DNA of 64,000 bases from assembly GCF_027942865.1 (NCBI RefSeq), contig NC_134510.1, positions 20,019,209 to 20,083,208 on the forward strand, read 5' to 3'. This DNA is from Odontesthes bonariensis (taxonomy: Eukaryota; Chordata; Actinopteri; Atheriniformes; Atherinopsidae). The notes beneath the pieces are model-generated. The model had not been told where the DNA came from. It saw only the letters and a list, made by a program, of their open reading frames with translations, and did not search any database. The translations under genes and the position numbers were made by a program. Shown here piece by piece: positions 35,501-50,500 of the stretch (position 1 is its first letter; every line of letters starts with the position of its first letter).

Positions 35501-38500
35501 GATTCAATCTCGATATAGTGGCTTGTTTTACAAGGTTTTTAAATAAAGCAGGAAACTCACAGTTTCAGCGGTTGGATGCTGACCGGCAGAGGCCGACCCC
35601 GATCTCCTTGGTACTCCGGTGGGGTCTCGAAAAGCAGAGTGTGCGCCCGCTGTACCCCGTCTGGATGCGGCTGAGCTGGGCCGGGACTGGACAGGGCTCG
35701 CTGGATCATGATGTGCAGGGGGACAGGGGCTGGGCGCTGTGGAGAGTCATTCGTCGGGCTCGGCGGGTCGAACAACATCGGTATTGGTTGGGGCAGTGGG
35801 TGGGGGTAGGAGTGCTGATGGTGAAGGTGGTGGGTGTGTATGTGCTGACGGGGTGGAGAGGGTGGTCTGTGAGTTGGCAGAGGTGGAGAAGGAGGAGGAG
35901 GGGGAAGCTGGAAGCCAACAGGGAGGCTGCTGTGCTCCTCCATAGAGACAGCGGAGGGGTTGATGGGATGGCTCGAAGAAGAAGAGTCCTCTGTGTTGCG
36001 TTTGGTGACTGGGGTGGTCCTCTTCGGAGGCATCGGAGGGGAGGGCTTGGCTGGAACAAGACTGGCACCTCCTGGGGCTTGGGTGAAGTCCCCTGAAAAT
36101 GGGAGAAAAAAAAAAAAAATGAATCCCAATATTTCCAACAAAGCAGGAAAGCTGTAGCTTTTACAAGTGAGCGAGCGAATAGCAAGTGGGTTTTTTTTCC
36201 CGGTGCGGTTTGCCACTGAGACATGAGAGCACAAACATCAGTCATACATGTATGACTGAATACACATGAACAAATAATAGGATCACATGTCTGACTGAGC
36301 ATTACTGCACACATACAGTAGGTTGGATCACATGACTGAGGCATAAATGCACACACTGCCCTCCCTGATAGAGCAGTGTGCAGCATGTGCCCCGAGTCAC
36401 AGAGACAAAGAAGATGCGTACAGCCTACATGCTCTTCACAGCCAGATTGTAAACTTGTCATCAAAGCACGCATAATTAGCCTCATGTGGCGCAAAAGCTC
36501 CTACACAAAGAAGTCAAATGCACATTTTCTGCTTAACTGCATGCACATTTCTATATATGCTATATAGTCCTTAAAACCCTGCAGAACGGCTGTAAAGCAA
36601 CACTGATGCTAAAAGCATAGCCGTGCTGCGAAGGCACAGTAAGAGAAGGTTCTGACAGAGTTACAACATGCAGTTTACTATACAGTGATGGAGTATGTCG
36701 TCCTTTCAACATTAATTCAAGCTCTTATCTTAGAATGCTTTTGCGCCCACCCCCCATTCATTCATGTCCACCCATCCGGAGCAGAAGCTGACTGGATTAG
36801 TGCTATTAAAAAGAGATGCATTGCAGTCCACAGCTGGAACTTGCTGAAGGCTCTCCCTCATTCTCATGTACAGCTTTGAAAACAGTCAACTGCACTCACA
36901 CAGAGGTTCTCTCTCAAGCACACAAAGCCCGCTCATTATACGCATGCGGCTCCTTATATTACACATCCAGAAAAGCATTTGAGGCCAGTCAATATGTTAA
37001 AGGCAGCGTGGGAGAAACATGGTGGCAGCTGGAAAGGACGCGACACGATAACGCAGACTCTGAAGGAGGCATTCCAGACACTGGCACCCTGGTCAAAGAG
37101 ATACCAGGAGCATCCTTTTACCTGAGCGCAGGCCTCCGGCCCGCCGGCACAGGTAGACAGGCAGGGAGAGGTAGACGTCATAGTCGCATTCTCTCTTCCA
37201 GCAGGACCAGTAGAGTGGAAGCTGAGCGTTTTCTCCCCCCTGCAGGGCGGAGACTAACAGGGAGGAGACGGAGGCCTTCAGCTGGAGTGTTTAATGAATG
37301 CAGCTACATCAATCTACTGTAGAAACTGTTCATTAGATAATCATAAAGATAGAGTGCACTAAACCAAGTGGTTATTTTAGTTCTACCCTATCAAAACAAC
37401 ATACATTCCCTTATTTATTTTCTTGATAAGAGTTAAAAAAAGAAGATTGTTTGCATCTTTATTTTTTATAAATCGGATGCTTGAATGCAAAAGGAAATGT
37501 GAAAGCATTCCGCTTGCTCTGTTTAAATATGACAAGCGTACCAGCACCTCCACAGCTCCACAAATCTGAGCCATCAAAACAAAAAAAAAGGTTGTCTAAT
37601 TTTCTTGCTTTATCTTTAATAAATAAAAATAAAAAACAACAACCAGGCCTTTAGAACACAGATGGTTGGTTGCTTTGACTTCACTGACAGCCTCAGTAAA
37701 CTGTCAACAAGAGCATCAAGGACCAGAGGTGCACACATTTATGAAGGGAACCAAATCACCAGATGTGCTGTTAAGATAAAACAAAAAAATCAAAGTAGAC
37801 AGCTTTCCCCAGGTGGGAATATAAACAAGATCCCCGATGAGACTGATGCACGGTAAACAACAAGAACCGCTTCTGAAGCAGCGACCCACAGCCACAACAA
37901 TAACCTGCTGGAAATGTTGCTGCTAAAGTAGTTCCGGCATAATAAGTAACTAGCTGGGGAGAAGCTGCTCAAGCTGTTCATGTAACATCATTACCAGGAT
38001 GTCTGAATGTGTGTGTGTGCGTGTGTGCAGTGTCTCGTGTCCAAGACGTCTTTTCCATCAATTGAGCACCGACATGTAAATGTGCACATTTCCTGTGGGA
38101 ACACTACAAAGAGATTTTGCTGTAAGTGTGTTCAAAGTGAGCAGACATTTGAGTCTTCATAGTGCACGTTTATGGCTGCTGGTGTAGGCTGCGGGGGAAG
38201 AAGTGTCTCCCCTGTATCATCTATTCAGCAGGACTTACCCAGCATGGCGGCATTGTTCCTGTTCACAGGTTTGGGTGGAGGCAGAGGGGGCTGCTTGGTT
38301 GTCTGAGAGGTGGAGGTCAGGGCGGTAGCTGTACTTTGCTGAGTGCTGGCACCCGCAGAAGACACGGACCGAACCGGTTTTGACGTCAAAGCCGATGGAG
38401 AGGAGTACTGGCTCGTGGGGTGGTTGGATGGCGTCCGAGACGGACCCTCGTTGCCAGGTTCAGGGGTGGAGCTCATGAGCCACTTTGGAGGCATGACCGA

Positions 38501-41500
38501 ATGTTTAGGTGGCAGAGGCTCACGCAGCGTGTCCTGCAGGGCCTCTGAGTCGGGGGCAAAATGGCTGTCTGACTCTGAAAACAAAGTATCACAAGAATAT
38601 GTGATCAAAGTTAAATACAAAGTTGCACTTTGTACTTTGGGAACATTCCTGTGGTTTTAAAAAAGTTTGCTTTATTATACAAGGCTGCGGTCAGGTTTCC
38701 ATTCACTACTGAATGTAAACTATCTGAAGTGATATTTTTAAAAGCCACAAAAAAAGAAACGTGAATCGGACACTTTTCCATTGACGGGATTGTGTAGTTT
38801 CTCCAGCAGGTGGCGGTAAAGACTATGTTGTGAGTGGTTGTAATTAAGTTGAGGAAGCAAACCCTGAGGAGGTTAAAAAAAAAAAAATTAAAAACAACTG
38901 CGGTGAACATCCACAAGAGAAAAGCAGAGAAAGTTGTTTTAATCTCTGTGAATATTTGGTTCATTCATATCTGGGATCTGAATTTACTGAGTGCCGGTTC
39001 ATTCAGAAACAACTTTGCCAGGCAAAAGTTGTCTTCATTCCTCATACTGCGCATCAAGTCTTCTTTCTAAGTAGGTAATACAGTGTGCAACTCTTTTCAC
39101 GTTTTAATGAAAGTTTCGTTCCATTATTACCGTTTCCATTCAACTTTTCCTATTCACAAAGGCAAAAGGCTTTTTTTGCTAGTTGCGACAATATTTACAA
39201 CGATTAATCACCAACTAAAAGTGCACTAACGGGGTGGTCGGGGGCGTAGTGGGTTAAGCAGCCGCCCCATGTACAGAGGCTATAGTCCTCGCTGCAGCTG
39301 GCCCCGGTTCGAGTCCCGCACCGGACGGCCCTTTGCTGCATGTCTTCCCCCTCTCTCTGCCCCCTGCTTCCTGTCTCTCTCCAACTGTCCTATCCATTAA
39401 AGGCATAAAAAGCCCCAAAAAATATATATATAAAAAAAAAAAAGTGCACTAACGCGACAGACAGAGGCAGGAACAGATGCACTTTCATCTACAATCAAGA
39501 AGATATTCATTCATGCTACCTTGTAAAACACCTCTCTGCACTGCTATAAATGTTACAGCTCAGCTCTGAGCAGAGCCATCCTCTGCTGTTCCACCACTCG
39601 AAGCGCTCACTTGTTTGAGAATTGCATTATCTAGGGATCAGCTGTGAGGATAAACAGAGTAGGCGGCTGCAATTACCACCAAACCCCCCCACCCCATCCC
39701 CATCCCGCACCCCTGAGCGGCCCCCGTGCTCCTGCTGCTCCCACGCCATTCCTCGGAACTCCAGCTCTGAAGTTCAGGGATGTTTATTTACAGATGGACC
39801 TTTATCACAGTGACGTCATGCGGCAAATGAGGAAATAATCCAGAGGAAAGCAGGAAGTGAGAATGGAGCACAGAGAGGTGAGAGAGAAAGAAAAGGAGGA
39901 CAGAAAGCAGGAGACGTGATATAAGTAGAAAGAGAGTGGGAGAGAAAGCAGCATCTGAGAGAGGAAAAAACAAGGTGAGATGGAATTTGGCAGCACAAAG
40001 ATTTCTCAGTTCTAATGGCCGTTCATTTGTCATTTCATGATGATGCTTTACAACTACTATCCGAGTCGTTCAGAGTACTTCTCGTCTCACTGACACACAG
40101 TCAAGTACAGACTTAAGTTAAAAAATAAGTGCAGGTGTCAGATGATGAGTGAGTTATAACTGCACAAAGTGAAGTTTTAAGCGGCACAATTATTTTTCAA
40201 TCTATATTTTTCAGAGCAATCTATTAGTTGAGGCTCTAAACAATTATCACCGAGCTGACAGTGTGAGCTTTGAGGGGCAATAAATGGGTGTAGTGATCGT
40301 GACACATTAATTAGAAGACGAGAAGAGAGGACGAGCTATTCCCTCATGCTCCTGAATAAGAAGCGTAGCTGGAGCAGGACTCCTGGGAGCCGACAGGAGC
40401 CTGTCTATATCTGGGAATGAGATATAGAAGAATGAGGGAGAAAAATACACACAGACTGAAAAATCACCTGCAGTCCTCAAACATGTACGAGGTCAACACT
40501 GAAGATGTGCTATTTATCTTTGACTTTCTCGCAGAGCCTCACCTCTGCGGGCTCTTCCCTCCTCTGCGGAAGCGTGTCGAGGAAGCGTGGGCTTCCAGTC
40601 CGCTTCTGCAGGCCGACTCCTCCTGCCGTCTTCTGATGGGGCCTTCTGCAGCCCGGGCCTCCTCGCTCCGTCCTCAGGGTGGAGTCTGCCACCACGTCTG
40701 CCCTCCTCCATCTGGCCGTGGAACTGGCCCTGCCAGGCCAGGTTAGATTTCCACTCACCCTCCCCATGTGCACGTCCCCCCATCCCTCCGCTTCTCCGCC
40801 CGTCTTCGTGCAGCCCTGTGCCCCTGGAGCCCAAAGCTCCACGGCGGTCCAGGTCCGAGGGAGAGCGCCCCTTGCGGTCATCTGACTGGGTGAGCCACGC
40901 AGGGTTCATCCTAAAGTCTGACTCTGAGGGGAGTGTGCCGTGGTTGCAGGGGCTCCTTCCACTGCTGATGACTCCTCCTCCTCCTCCTCCGAGCGGAAGA
41001 GTGTGGCCATTCTTCACGTAGGACTGTTTCACATTCTGTGCATCTCCGTCTGAAAGTGTCACCCAAAAAAAATTTAAATAAAAACAAGTTATAGGTTAAA
41101 ACACAACTCATAAACGAAAGGAACTGATCCAGCAATCTAGAGAAAATAAGGGAGGTAAGATCTAGTACGCACCCTGATTCTAAACTGCTAAATTATTCAA
41201 AATGTTATTATGTACTGATGGTGTCTTGAAATACAAAATAAGTGATCATTAGGCCATCGATTCATTAAATTACCAAACATTTGCTCTTTCCAGCTTCTCA
41301 AATGTCATAATTTCATCTTCTAAATGGTTTGCATTTAAAATTGTATTATTTTTTATTATTATTTTAAGGACTACAATTGGAAGAAAAAGGAAGATGCCAT
41401 CAGCTGTAGCTCCACAGACAAGTGAGGTGCGTTAGCGTGATGAAGGAGCAGCTGTACGTTTAATAAATGGGCTTCCGCAACAGCGGAGCCAGCAGAAAGC

Positions 41501-44500
41501 CTGTACACACCCCTCCCGAAGCCATTTCGCTGCTGGGCATGATTCGTTCTACTTTTCCTCAGCCCTGGAGAGTGCCGTGTTATTTTAAAGAGATATTGCA
41601 TTACTATGAAAAACAGCAAGTAAATGTGCCTTCTTTTAACATGTCTCAGACACCTGCTGGATGTTGTCGCTGCCATTGCGCGCTGATGACCTAACTGTAG
41701 AGTCTGTATGTGGGTGTGACCGCCTCAGGGCCGCTGCTGTCAGAAACAGGCACTGCTGTGCAAAGACATCAGATGGATCACAGAACTCTTACCGCTGTCT
41801 GGGACCTCCTTCAGCACGCCCTGCTCTATGAGCTCCTGCCGCGTGCGCCTGGTCGACATCTTTCTCTCCAACTCTGGCGTCAACAAAAACAGAACTTGCG
41901 CTTAGTTGTTTGTCATCTCTGCGACGAAATAAAAACGCAGTGACTTCACGGAGATGTTTTCACTTACAGGCCCTGAAAATATTAGAAGCGCTAAAGTGGA
42001 TGGTAACGTTTTGGGCAGAAACAAAGACAGTGAGGAATTCTGAAAAAAGAATGAATATAGCTGATAAAGGAGGGGAGGTTCCCGCTCACACTACAAACAC
42101 AATGAGTGTACAACACAAACCTTCGGAAGTTTCCTTGAACCTCTCGCTGCTTTTCTTCTTCCTCCACTTCCAGGGTTTGAAGATCTTGCCAAGGGTAGAA
42201 AACTTGCCTTTTCGCTTCGGGGGAGGGGTGCTGTCCCCCGTGCTGCCCCCCTCTCCCACCATTGTGCTGTGGTGCTGCTCAGTTTCATCATCTAAAAGCA
42301 AGAACAGTAATTTGCCATCAGTCCAACAGTTTTACGGCATTAGATTCGTTCTTTCATTAGATTATTTGCAACTTAAAAACACGACACCGGGACCTGGAAC
42401 AGAAGAGCATAGCTCCATTAGCAGGCGTCACATTCTCAGCAGGTTTCTATACCAACTGAGCTCTGCTAGCTTTGTAAAAGCTGCCTGGTACATTAAGACT
42501 GGTATTATCTTTAGCTGCTTGTTCTCACGGACTGAGTGTGCTTTGGTAGGGTGATGCTGAGAGCTCACGGACTCCTCCACACAGCCACAGTTAACAGCAG
42601 AGGTCTGACGCTGGCATTTAGCCAGGGTTTCTCAGTGTCAAGTGCTCACATTCCTTAGCTGGATGGAGACTAGTGCCTTATCAGCCTTTCAGCCGTCTCT
42701 GTTGAGAAGAGGGGCACAGTAGGATGCAGTTGGAAGTAGCAGAAAAAGGCTGTCAGTCAGGATACATATACACGGCTAACAGCCAGGAAGTGAGGCCTTT
42801 TTAACGAACGCTGATCATTACGAGATGCCACTGAGGCTTGAAGTACTCCATTAAATGGCATTCTGCAGCAACGGCTAAATATCCTGGGACGCTTGATTGA
42901 CAGGCCGATTGACAGAGTGCTGAGCTTGGAGAGAGTTTCGAACATTAGCTCTCTGTACAGGCTGCAGCTGCTGTATTCAGCAGACATAATATTTGCCACT
43001 GGAACGAGAACAGCGTCTGATTTAAAACATCCAGACTCAGGCACACACAGGATGTCTTGGCGTCAGCAGTGCCTTGCAGTCTGATTCCCACAACAATATG
43101 CTCTCACACAATACTGATGAAGTTTACTTAGCAGGCCAATAAAAAACACAGGAGCACAATAACGATGAGATTATTTTTCTTAGAAAATGACTCCTCGTTT
43201 TCACTCCCACACAGCAAGTCGGGGTTAGCCAGGACCCCTGGGGCTGGCAGGGTTTCGGTGTCTTGCGAGGGGACATTTAAGCATGGCTGCTGACACAGGA
43301 TTCGAGCCCATTTTTATAGCTGAAGGACTCTTTAACCGCTACTCCACACTGCTGGCGGGGTAAAATTTTAACTGAACGCTTACACGGTGTTTAGTTTAGA
43401 GGCCTGACTGACTGTACAACCAGAATTCTCCTTATTCATTCCCAAATGCCAGTTCAAAAACTCATTTTATGACAAGTCCTTCAACAAACAGATACTAATC
43501 TACCTGGAAGAGGGTTGTTAAGAGTCCAGCTTCCATAGTGGCGGGACCTGAAACAGCATGCCATGGGGAAGCAGGGAGCATTCAGCAAACTTCAACTTTC
43601 CTGCTTTTATCCCAGGGGGTCAAATCACAGAGGAAGGAAATCCAGATGACCGAGTTCGAAAGAGAGAAACTTCCAAGAAGATCCGGGTTCGAGGAGACAA
43701 GTCCGCACCATGAAAATCCAGCTTATTTTAGCGAGGTGGAAATCTGAGGATTCAGACCTGAATAACATCCAGATTAAGCATTGCTTAAGGCAGCTTCTCT
43801 GTGATCTAGAACTGAGGTTCTCAAACACAGCAGATTGCTCTGTCAGAAACGATACAGTGGCTCAGCTGAGCCAGTGAAGCAGAGTAAGAGCTGGCGGTGC
43901 CAGGCCTGGAGACACACACACACACACAGCAATGCGGAGATGACGATCAGACGAGTCAGCCCATGCAGCAGGCATCCATTTGAGAGGGATGCCTGATCCT
44001 ATCCTTAGAATACTTGAATGTTAGCAAAAGAAGCCTGATCATGAAATGTGTCAATCCGGCCTCATGAAAAAAAAAAAAGTACAGGATGTTAAATCATCAC
44101 TTTCAAGAAGCTGTCGATCCACTCAAAATTATTCCTGACAGTTACAGAGAAAAACATTCAGGCATGTCATTGTCTCTTCGCTAGTGAGAAGAGGTCTGGT
44201 GTGTGGTGGCACTACAGCTGTGTGTTTGGGAATGGGAGCACAAAAAAAAAGAGCTACAAAGGGAGAAAAAGTACAGACGTTATATGGGGGGGGGGGGGGG
44301 GAACTGGAAACGCAGTCACACAATCAGGGTGGAGTGCAACTTCCTCCCTAAAACAAAGACAGCCTCTTCCCCTCATACTCAATAACACAGTCCACCGTGA
44401 GGATCACAGAAACACGGGACTAAAAGGTGCGGCGACACCGGTTAAACTAGCAAACCATGATATGAAGCTTTTCCTCATTCATAACAAGGCCAAAAACAGA

Positions 44501-47500
44501 ATTCCACTCTGTGATCAGAAGCTCTGCTGGGATAAGGCATACCAGTCAGGAAACTAGGAGGTGTGTCATTGTACGAGTGTTCCCTCTGACATAGCCATGT
44601 CCTCCTGAAGCCACACCTACAACTCTCTCTAACCCTCTAACCTCATGACTCATTCAGTCACACGAGCCTTGCTCAAGTGAGCTTTTGGACCCCTGACTTT
44701 AGAAAGTCTGCAAGCAAAGGCATCATCATCACTTACATATGAGCTCTTGTACACCTAGCTGACGATCGGAATCATCTCGAGCACCTGGGAACATCTGCCT
44801 CTGTTGTCTTTTCAGGCCTGTGAAGCACGTCCCGACTGGAAGTTGGACGTAGTCTTTGCAATGAATCAAGTGTCTTTTTTGCCTCCCCCCCACCAACTTG
44901 GTGTATAAGAGGACTAAGATACCAGCCTCCACTTGAACAGCTCTCCAACAGTTGGGAAATACCTCTAACCTCATTAGAACCCTCGAGCTTGCCAGGGCAG
45001 ATTATTAAATTTAATCTACTTAATTGAGCACAGTGGTTATAATCGCTGTGACTGTTTCTTGGCCCGTGTCCCCCCCCTAAATCATTCATCATTTAGCAGT
45101 AACAGCGAGTCAAACAAATACCATTAGAGTACGGTGTTTCATTTCGTAATATACTTCTCTGCTCTACTAATTCATTACTCGCTTCTTTGGTGAACCCAAA
45201 TATAACCTTTAATAACCTCTGGGATTCAAAATTATGCAAAACAACAATGCTGATCTAATTTAACTGAGAAAACAATTTCACAGGACAGGCATGAGTGTGT
45301 AAAAAACAAAGTTAAGATTCATCCACGTGATCCAAGTGATTTAACATTCCTTGTGGTCGTGAAAGTGAAGGAGGGGAGGAGAAAGAGAGCAGACTGTGCA
45401 AAGTTGATTGCACAATCTCCAGCTCTCCTCTCTCGTAGATGCTTTAGGTCTTGAAACGCTGTCAAATATTTGGATAGTTTTAAGCTGTGCATGTTGGGCA
45501 TGAAGGAAAAGCCCAAATATGTTAAGCACACCAGGTCTGCTTAAGTGAGTCCAGAAACTCACCGCCATTGTTGTGCTGTTGTGGGTCCTCAGCTGGGATC
45601 GCTACACGAAGGCTCTGTCCCATGATCCAGCCCCTGAGGGGCCCCTACCTGTCCTGCACCCAGAAATATGTGCACCTCACTGAACAGCGCAGTTGCTGTT
45701 CCTGCTGCCCTCCTTTAAAAAAAAGCTCCCAGAGTTCTCAGATCTTTTCTTCTTTTCCGTCTTTCTCTCGTGAAAGAGAGAAAGACCCCGCCGTCCCTCC
45801 CTCTCACAATCTCCTTAAGACCATCCCTCTCTCGCTCCAGGAGCTGGACTCCTTTCTCCCCCTCACTCAGTGACACTCCCTCCTTGGCTCACAGCACCGG
45901 TCAGCATTCACTGAAGGATGCCTACCATTCCTGGGAGAAAGACGAGTTATGTTTTCAATTTGATGTGTGCTGCGGTGCGGATCCAGTAATACATGTGTAA
46001 TGTAAAGAATGTAGTGAATCAAAAAAAAGAAAGAAAAAAAAGAAAGAAAAAGAAAGAAATGCAGAGAAATAATCAACTTGAAACTGCCACACTCAGACCA
46101 CGATCTCTGTCCATAAAACAGGCAGAGTGTAAAAGAGTCTGTATGTGTGCCTTCCTGGAGCAGAGATGACAGAGTGTGGCGAAGATAGCAACTGTATGAG
46201 CATTCCTAAATTAGAAATGCATCTGACCTGACATGCAAAAACCCTCAATTTGTCTGGGTGTGACTGATGGAGGAGGCAGAAACGCAGGAATTTCAGTCAA
46301 TGCCCTCATTGAGGGGAGACGATGACTTACTGTGTCCCATTGGTTTTAGCAGGACACACAAATCCCAGCAGTATGAGTATACCCAATATCTTTCCAATAG
46401 CTTTTGTTTCTGCAATTACTCAGAACTATGGGAGGGTGTTTGTCATGCTGCTCAACACTCCTTACGTCTCTGGACACCTTTTTCATACACATCTCCAAAT
46501 CTCTTATCGCTATTTCAACAGACCTGGAGGCATTAGCATGACTTTGAAACACACTTGCTCAGAAGAGCCTTCCTGTTAAGGGGGCTTGAATATAGAGAAG
46601 CAAAAGAAGCAAGAAAAAGACACCGCTTTCTAAACTAGAATAAAGAAACGAGTGCGAACGGACCCCTTGAATTAGCGCTCTAATTTGTTTTGAGGTTTGA
46701 GTGTCTTCAGAAAACCTTGTCCAACTGTGCCTCAGAGGAGTCCAGTGCACCGAGCTGTGTCATTATGCCTGGATAGATCAGAGTTTTCAGAGCGTTTGGC
46801 TGCACCTCGAGCTGCTTCTAAAGATGGAGAGCGAGTGTGTTCGGCAGCGTTCCTTTTCTCTCCCCGTGCCCCACATACAGCCTCCACACCGGGCAGGCTT
46901 CCAAAGAGAACTGAGCCAATCCACATGAGCCCAGAACCTGTTGGCCTGACCTGGATAGCAGACTGGGACAGGCGACTTCAGCAGGCGGGCAGACTGAGTC
47001 AGGTACGGACATATGTACAAATATTTACCAATATGTGCTACATGGGGTGAGTGTGAAACATGCCAGAAAGGACAGCGCTCTAAAGCTCTGTGCTCTTTGC
47101 TGAGAAGGTTAAGTGCGTGGTCTTAGAAAACCACTGAGTGTCGCACTAGAGCAGCAGATTCCAACTCCCAAAATAAACTGAGCCAAAACCAAAAGTGAAG
47201 CTTAGCCCTAAAAAGATAGCTCATAGGTCCTTGCGTCTATGTATAACACAACTCAGATGGTGTCCCTCTCCTTGTGAAAGTCTTTATAATCAAAGAATGG
47301 GCATTATTTGGAGAAGGGAAAGCTAGAAATTGGCTTGAAATTTGAAGCTCAAAATATTGTAAATTGGAACTTAGCACGCTGGGTGCGTTTCCGGCTGGTA
47401 GTGCCGCTCCCTGTTTTTGAAATCCATCATGTTCTGCAGGGATGTCATGTTTGAAAAACAGCGAGAACGAGGGAAGAGTGCTAACAATCTGTGGACCCCA

Positions 47501-50500
47501 TCGAAACCCAAGAAGGGAAAAATCTTTGCAAATGTTACAAAAACAATCAACATCCTTGAAAAGTAAAGCAAATAATCTGAAATCACGGAACCACATTTGT
47601 GCATTAAATGTAAAATGACATTCATGAGATGAATTAATATGAGCTTCAGTTGCTACAATCCAGGTTTCACCTCTGTTAATCTCTAACTTCTTACATTAAA
47701 TATTTAAGACTTGTTCTGGTGTAAAATATCTGCCCCTGGTCTTCTTTACATTAAAAAAGCACCATTACAGCAATCAAATGAGTAAAGGCAACAAAAGACC
47801 CTAACAACAACAACAAAAAAAGATACATCAAAAGAATAAATCAGATTTTAGAGGGGCTTCAAAGTGGGATGCCATTTTCACAAATCAGCTACGGCTTATC
47901 GGTAAAAAAAAATGTAAAAGATGTAACCCACTGCTGTTCCTCTTTGGTAATTCACACGTCAGCCAGAAAGCGGATCAGCCCCACATCAGCGTGTGCTTAC
48001 AAACATCAAGCCACAATCGCAGAATCAGCCGAGGGGCGACAGCGCTGCAGGTTAGTGGGGGGAGTTTTGCAATGTCGGTTTGCTCTTACACACAAAGTCC
48101 GTTTAGCCTCTGTTGCCATTTCCCTTGCCGGTTCAGAGGCAATCAACTTTGACCCCCTCTGTACTTTCAAACATGACACTGATGCACAATGAAGGCGCAT
48201 CAGTCTCAGCTGAGGACAGATGTTTCAGTAAAGTTATAAACTATTTGAGTTCAATTTATGCTGTAGATTTTTTATTTATTTATTAGGTAGAGTTTTATAT
48301 TTTAAAGACAGTTAGGTAAATAACCTATCTTATACATAAAGAGGAATATTCTGTAATTCTTTCTCAATTGGATTCTATTTGTACAAGCACCAAAGTCCTG
48401 ACCAGGATCACCTAGATTTTGAGTGACAGTAAAAAGAACAAGGCCATCTAACTTGGTGCAAATTTGAACAAAAATTGCTGCTGGTGAATCAACACAGGGC
48501 TCATTACCTGCTCATTGTATGACACAGCAATGGATTTTTACACAGTTTGAGGATGTGCAGATCAATTAGGCACTGATCATCATCATCAGGTTGTAATCAG
48601 TTCGACTGGTAGCCTCTTTAAGGCCCCACCCGATTTTTGTAAAGAAGAACGGACTCCACCCCAACTCCTAAGAGAGTAACGTCACATTATTCTTGCACAA
48701 GGCATGCTTCATATCCAGGTCTTTGCACACATGTGATCAAAGCGTCAAAATAAGACACTTCATGGCAGTCCCTACATGCGTGTGTAAGACCCATCAAAAT
48801 GTTACGAAAAACATCAAAAACAGCTTAAGAGTTAAACAGAGAAGCTGAAACAACGTCGTTACGAGTTCACTCACTCCTTTCAGTGATATCACCTCGTTGC
48901 ACAGCAGTGCCAAACAGACATATACGCACATTTTTATATAAAGCATTTTATTAAAAACACTTACTTCCATTACTTTTAGTAAGAGTTGAATGAATTATAC
49001 CAGTTAATACCAGGCTCACAGAATAACTGAGGCATAAAGTCAACTGAGGCAATTAAATATTTCATCGCAGTTACATGTTACGATATTAACAACTGTCTTC
49101 TAAAATGTCTCGACTGGAGTTGATGACAACTAATTAGTGAGTGTCAAATAGAAGTCTCCCAACAAGTGTAGATTTGTCCAAAACCAGAGATGGCCAGCCT
49201 CAAAATCTGAAAGGTCAGGCAAAAATATCATCCAAACAGAATCTGGCAAAGTGACCAGGATGTGAGAAACTGTGCTTCTGATGGCAGAGAAGCTTGTTGT
49301 GAAAATGCTGCCATTTTAAAGGTAGAGGAGTAATAATTGTTATCATAAAAAAATATTCAAAAAGGGCTGAAAATGATCAACTGTAATAACTTTTTTTTAA
49401 AGATTTACCTCATTACACATGACAACAGAATCGATTTGGCTTTTCCCAACAGTAAAACGAAGGCAGCTATGGGTTAAGTCGTGTCTCTAGGAGAGAGAGA
49501 ATGACGCATCTTACGCTGAAATAAACACTTGTTGGTCATCTTAATTCCAATCCATATTATGCAGTGTACTTGGGAATAGTTACATGAATCACAGGATGGG
49601 AAGAGGGCAGATGACAGAAAATGATGGAAGGCACGGTGTCAAACTAGTTCCTCTACACAAAATTAACATTTTGTGGGAAAGACTTTCATTTTGAAACGCT
49701 CCAGAGATTGTTGAGCTCATCTATAGATGTTGAACCTTTTGGGAAGGTTAGTGTTTATAAAAGGGGGAACAGGTTTTCAATTGTGAATCAACAACCGCCA
49801 GCGCACAATATCAACTTCCTTTTCCCCGCACAGTTGCTATGGTTATCAGATGGGGAAGGGTCAGTGTTTCCACATGAGTGTATGAAAGCAGTAAACACAG
49901 GGGGATAAAATCAACTCACTCTCATATTCTGAAAGATAAAACTTGGAAAAAAAAACATAAATGTGAATTTGGCACAATGCTGATTAACAGAATCTGACTC
50001 TCACGCGGAGAAATATGCAAACCAGGGAAAGCCCTGAGAAACCAATCTTTGGGAGGGGAAGCTGATTCTCAGCCATGTCGAGAGGATGTATGGCTCTAGT
50101 CCCGAGTGGCTCATAAAATGTGGAGACACTAGACAAACCCCATAAACACAGTGGATGCACAGCGAGATGAGAGGATCTACGGCTTTCTCCACTGCACTTA
50201 ACAAACCACAACGAGTCACTCGGTACTCACCGCGATTTTCCATTACAGAGTTCGAGGCACGCCAATCACAGGTTCCTGAAAAACACAAGATTGAGTATCA
50301 TTCCCAGTTTAAGATTTGAGCCCAAACCGTGTAGTTATCTTCTTCCTCCTTAAATGTCTGGTATCAGAAATCCAAAGCATTCGGCACCGTTCAACTTCAA
50401 TAAACCCACTGATCAAAATCAAATCACACCCACAACCAAAAACAGTATTGAGTCCCTTCCCTCTGGTTAAATTACAGTCTAATTATTATGTATAGATGTC

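Noticed and set aside
35518-36494. Long open frames on the plus strand and in a second minus frame across the proline-rich phactr4 exon
   Set aside because: These are shadows of the real exon (35561-36092): the phase-consistent minus frame aligns with human PHACTR4, and the others do not.
39232-39310. Genuine tRNA gene
   Set aside because: The A and B box similarity is part of a SINE with body, tail and target-site duplications. It does not fold as a complete tRNA with proper acceptor pairing.
40587-41021. Plus-strand open frame of about 144 codons rich in Pro and Ser
   Set aside because: Antisense to the Gly/Arg-rich phactr4 exon at 40543-41049, with no homology or splice context of its own.
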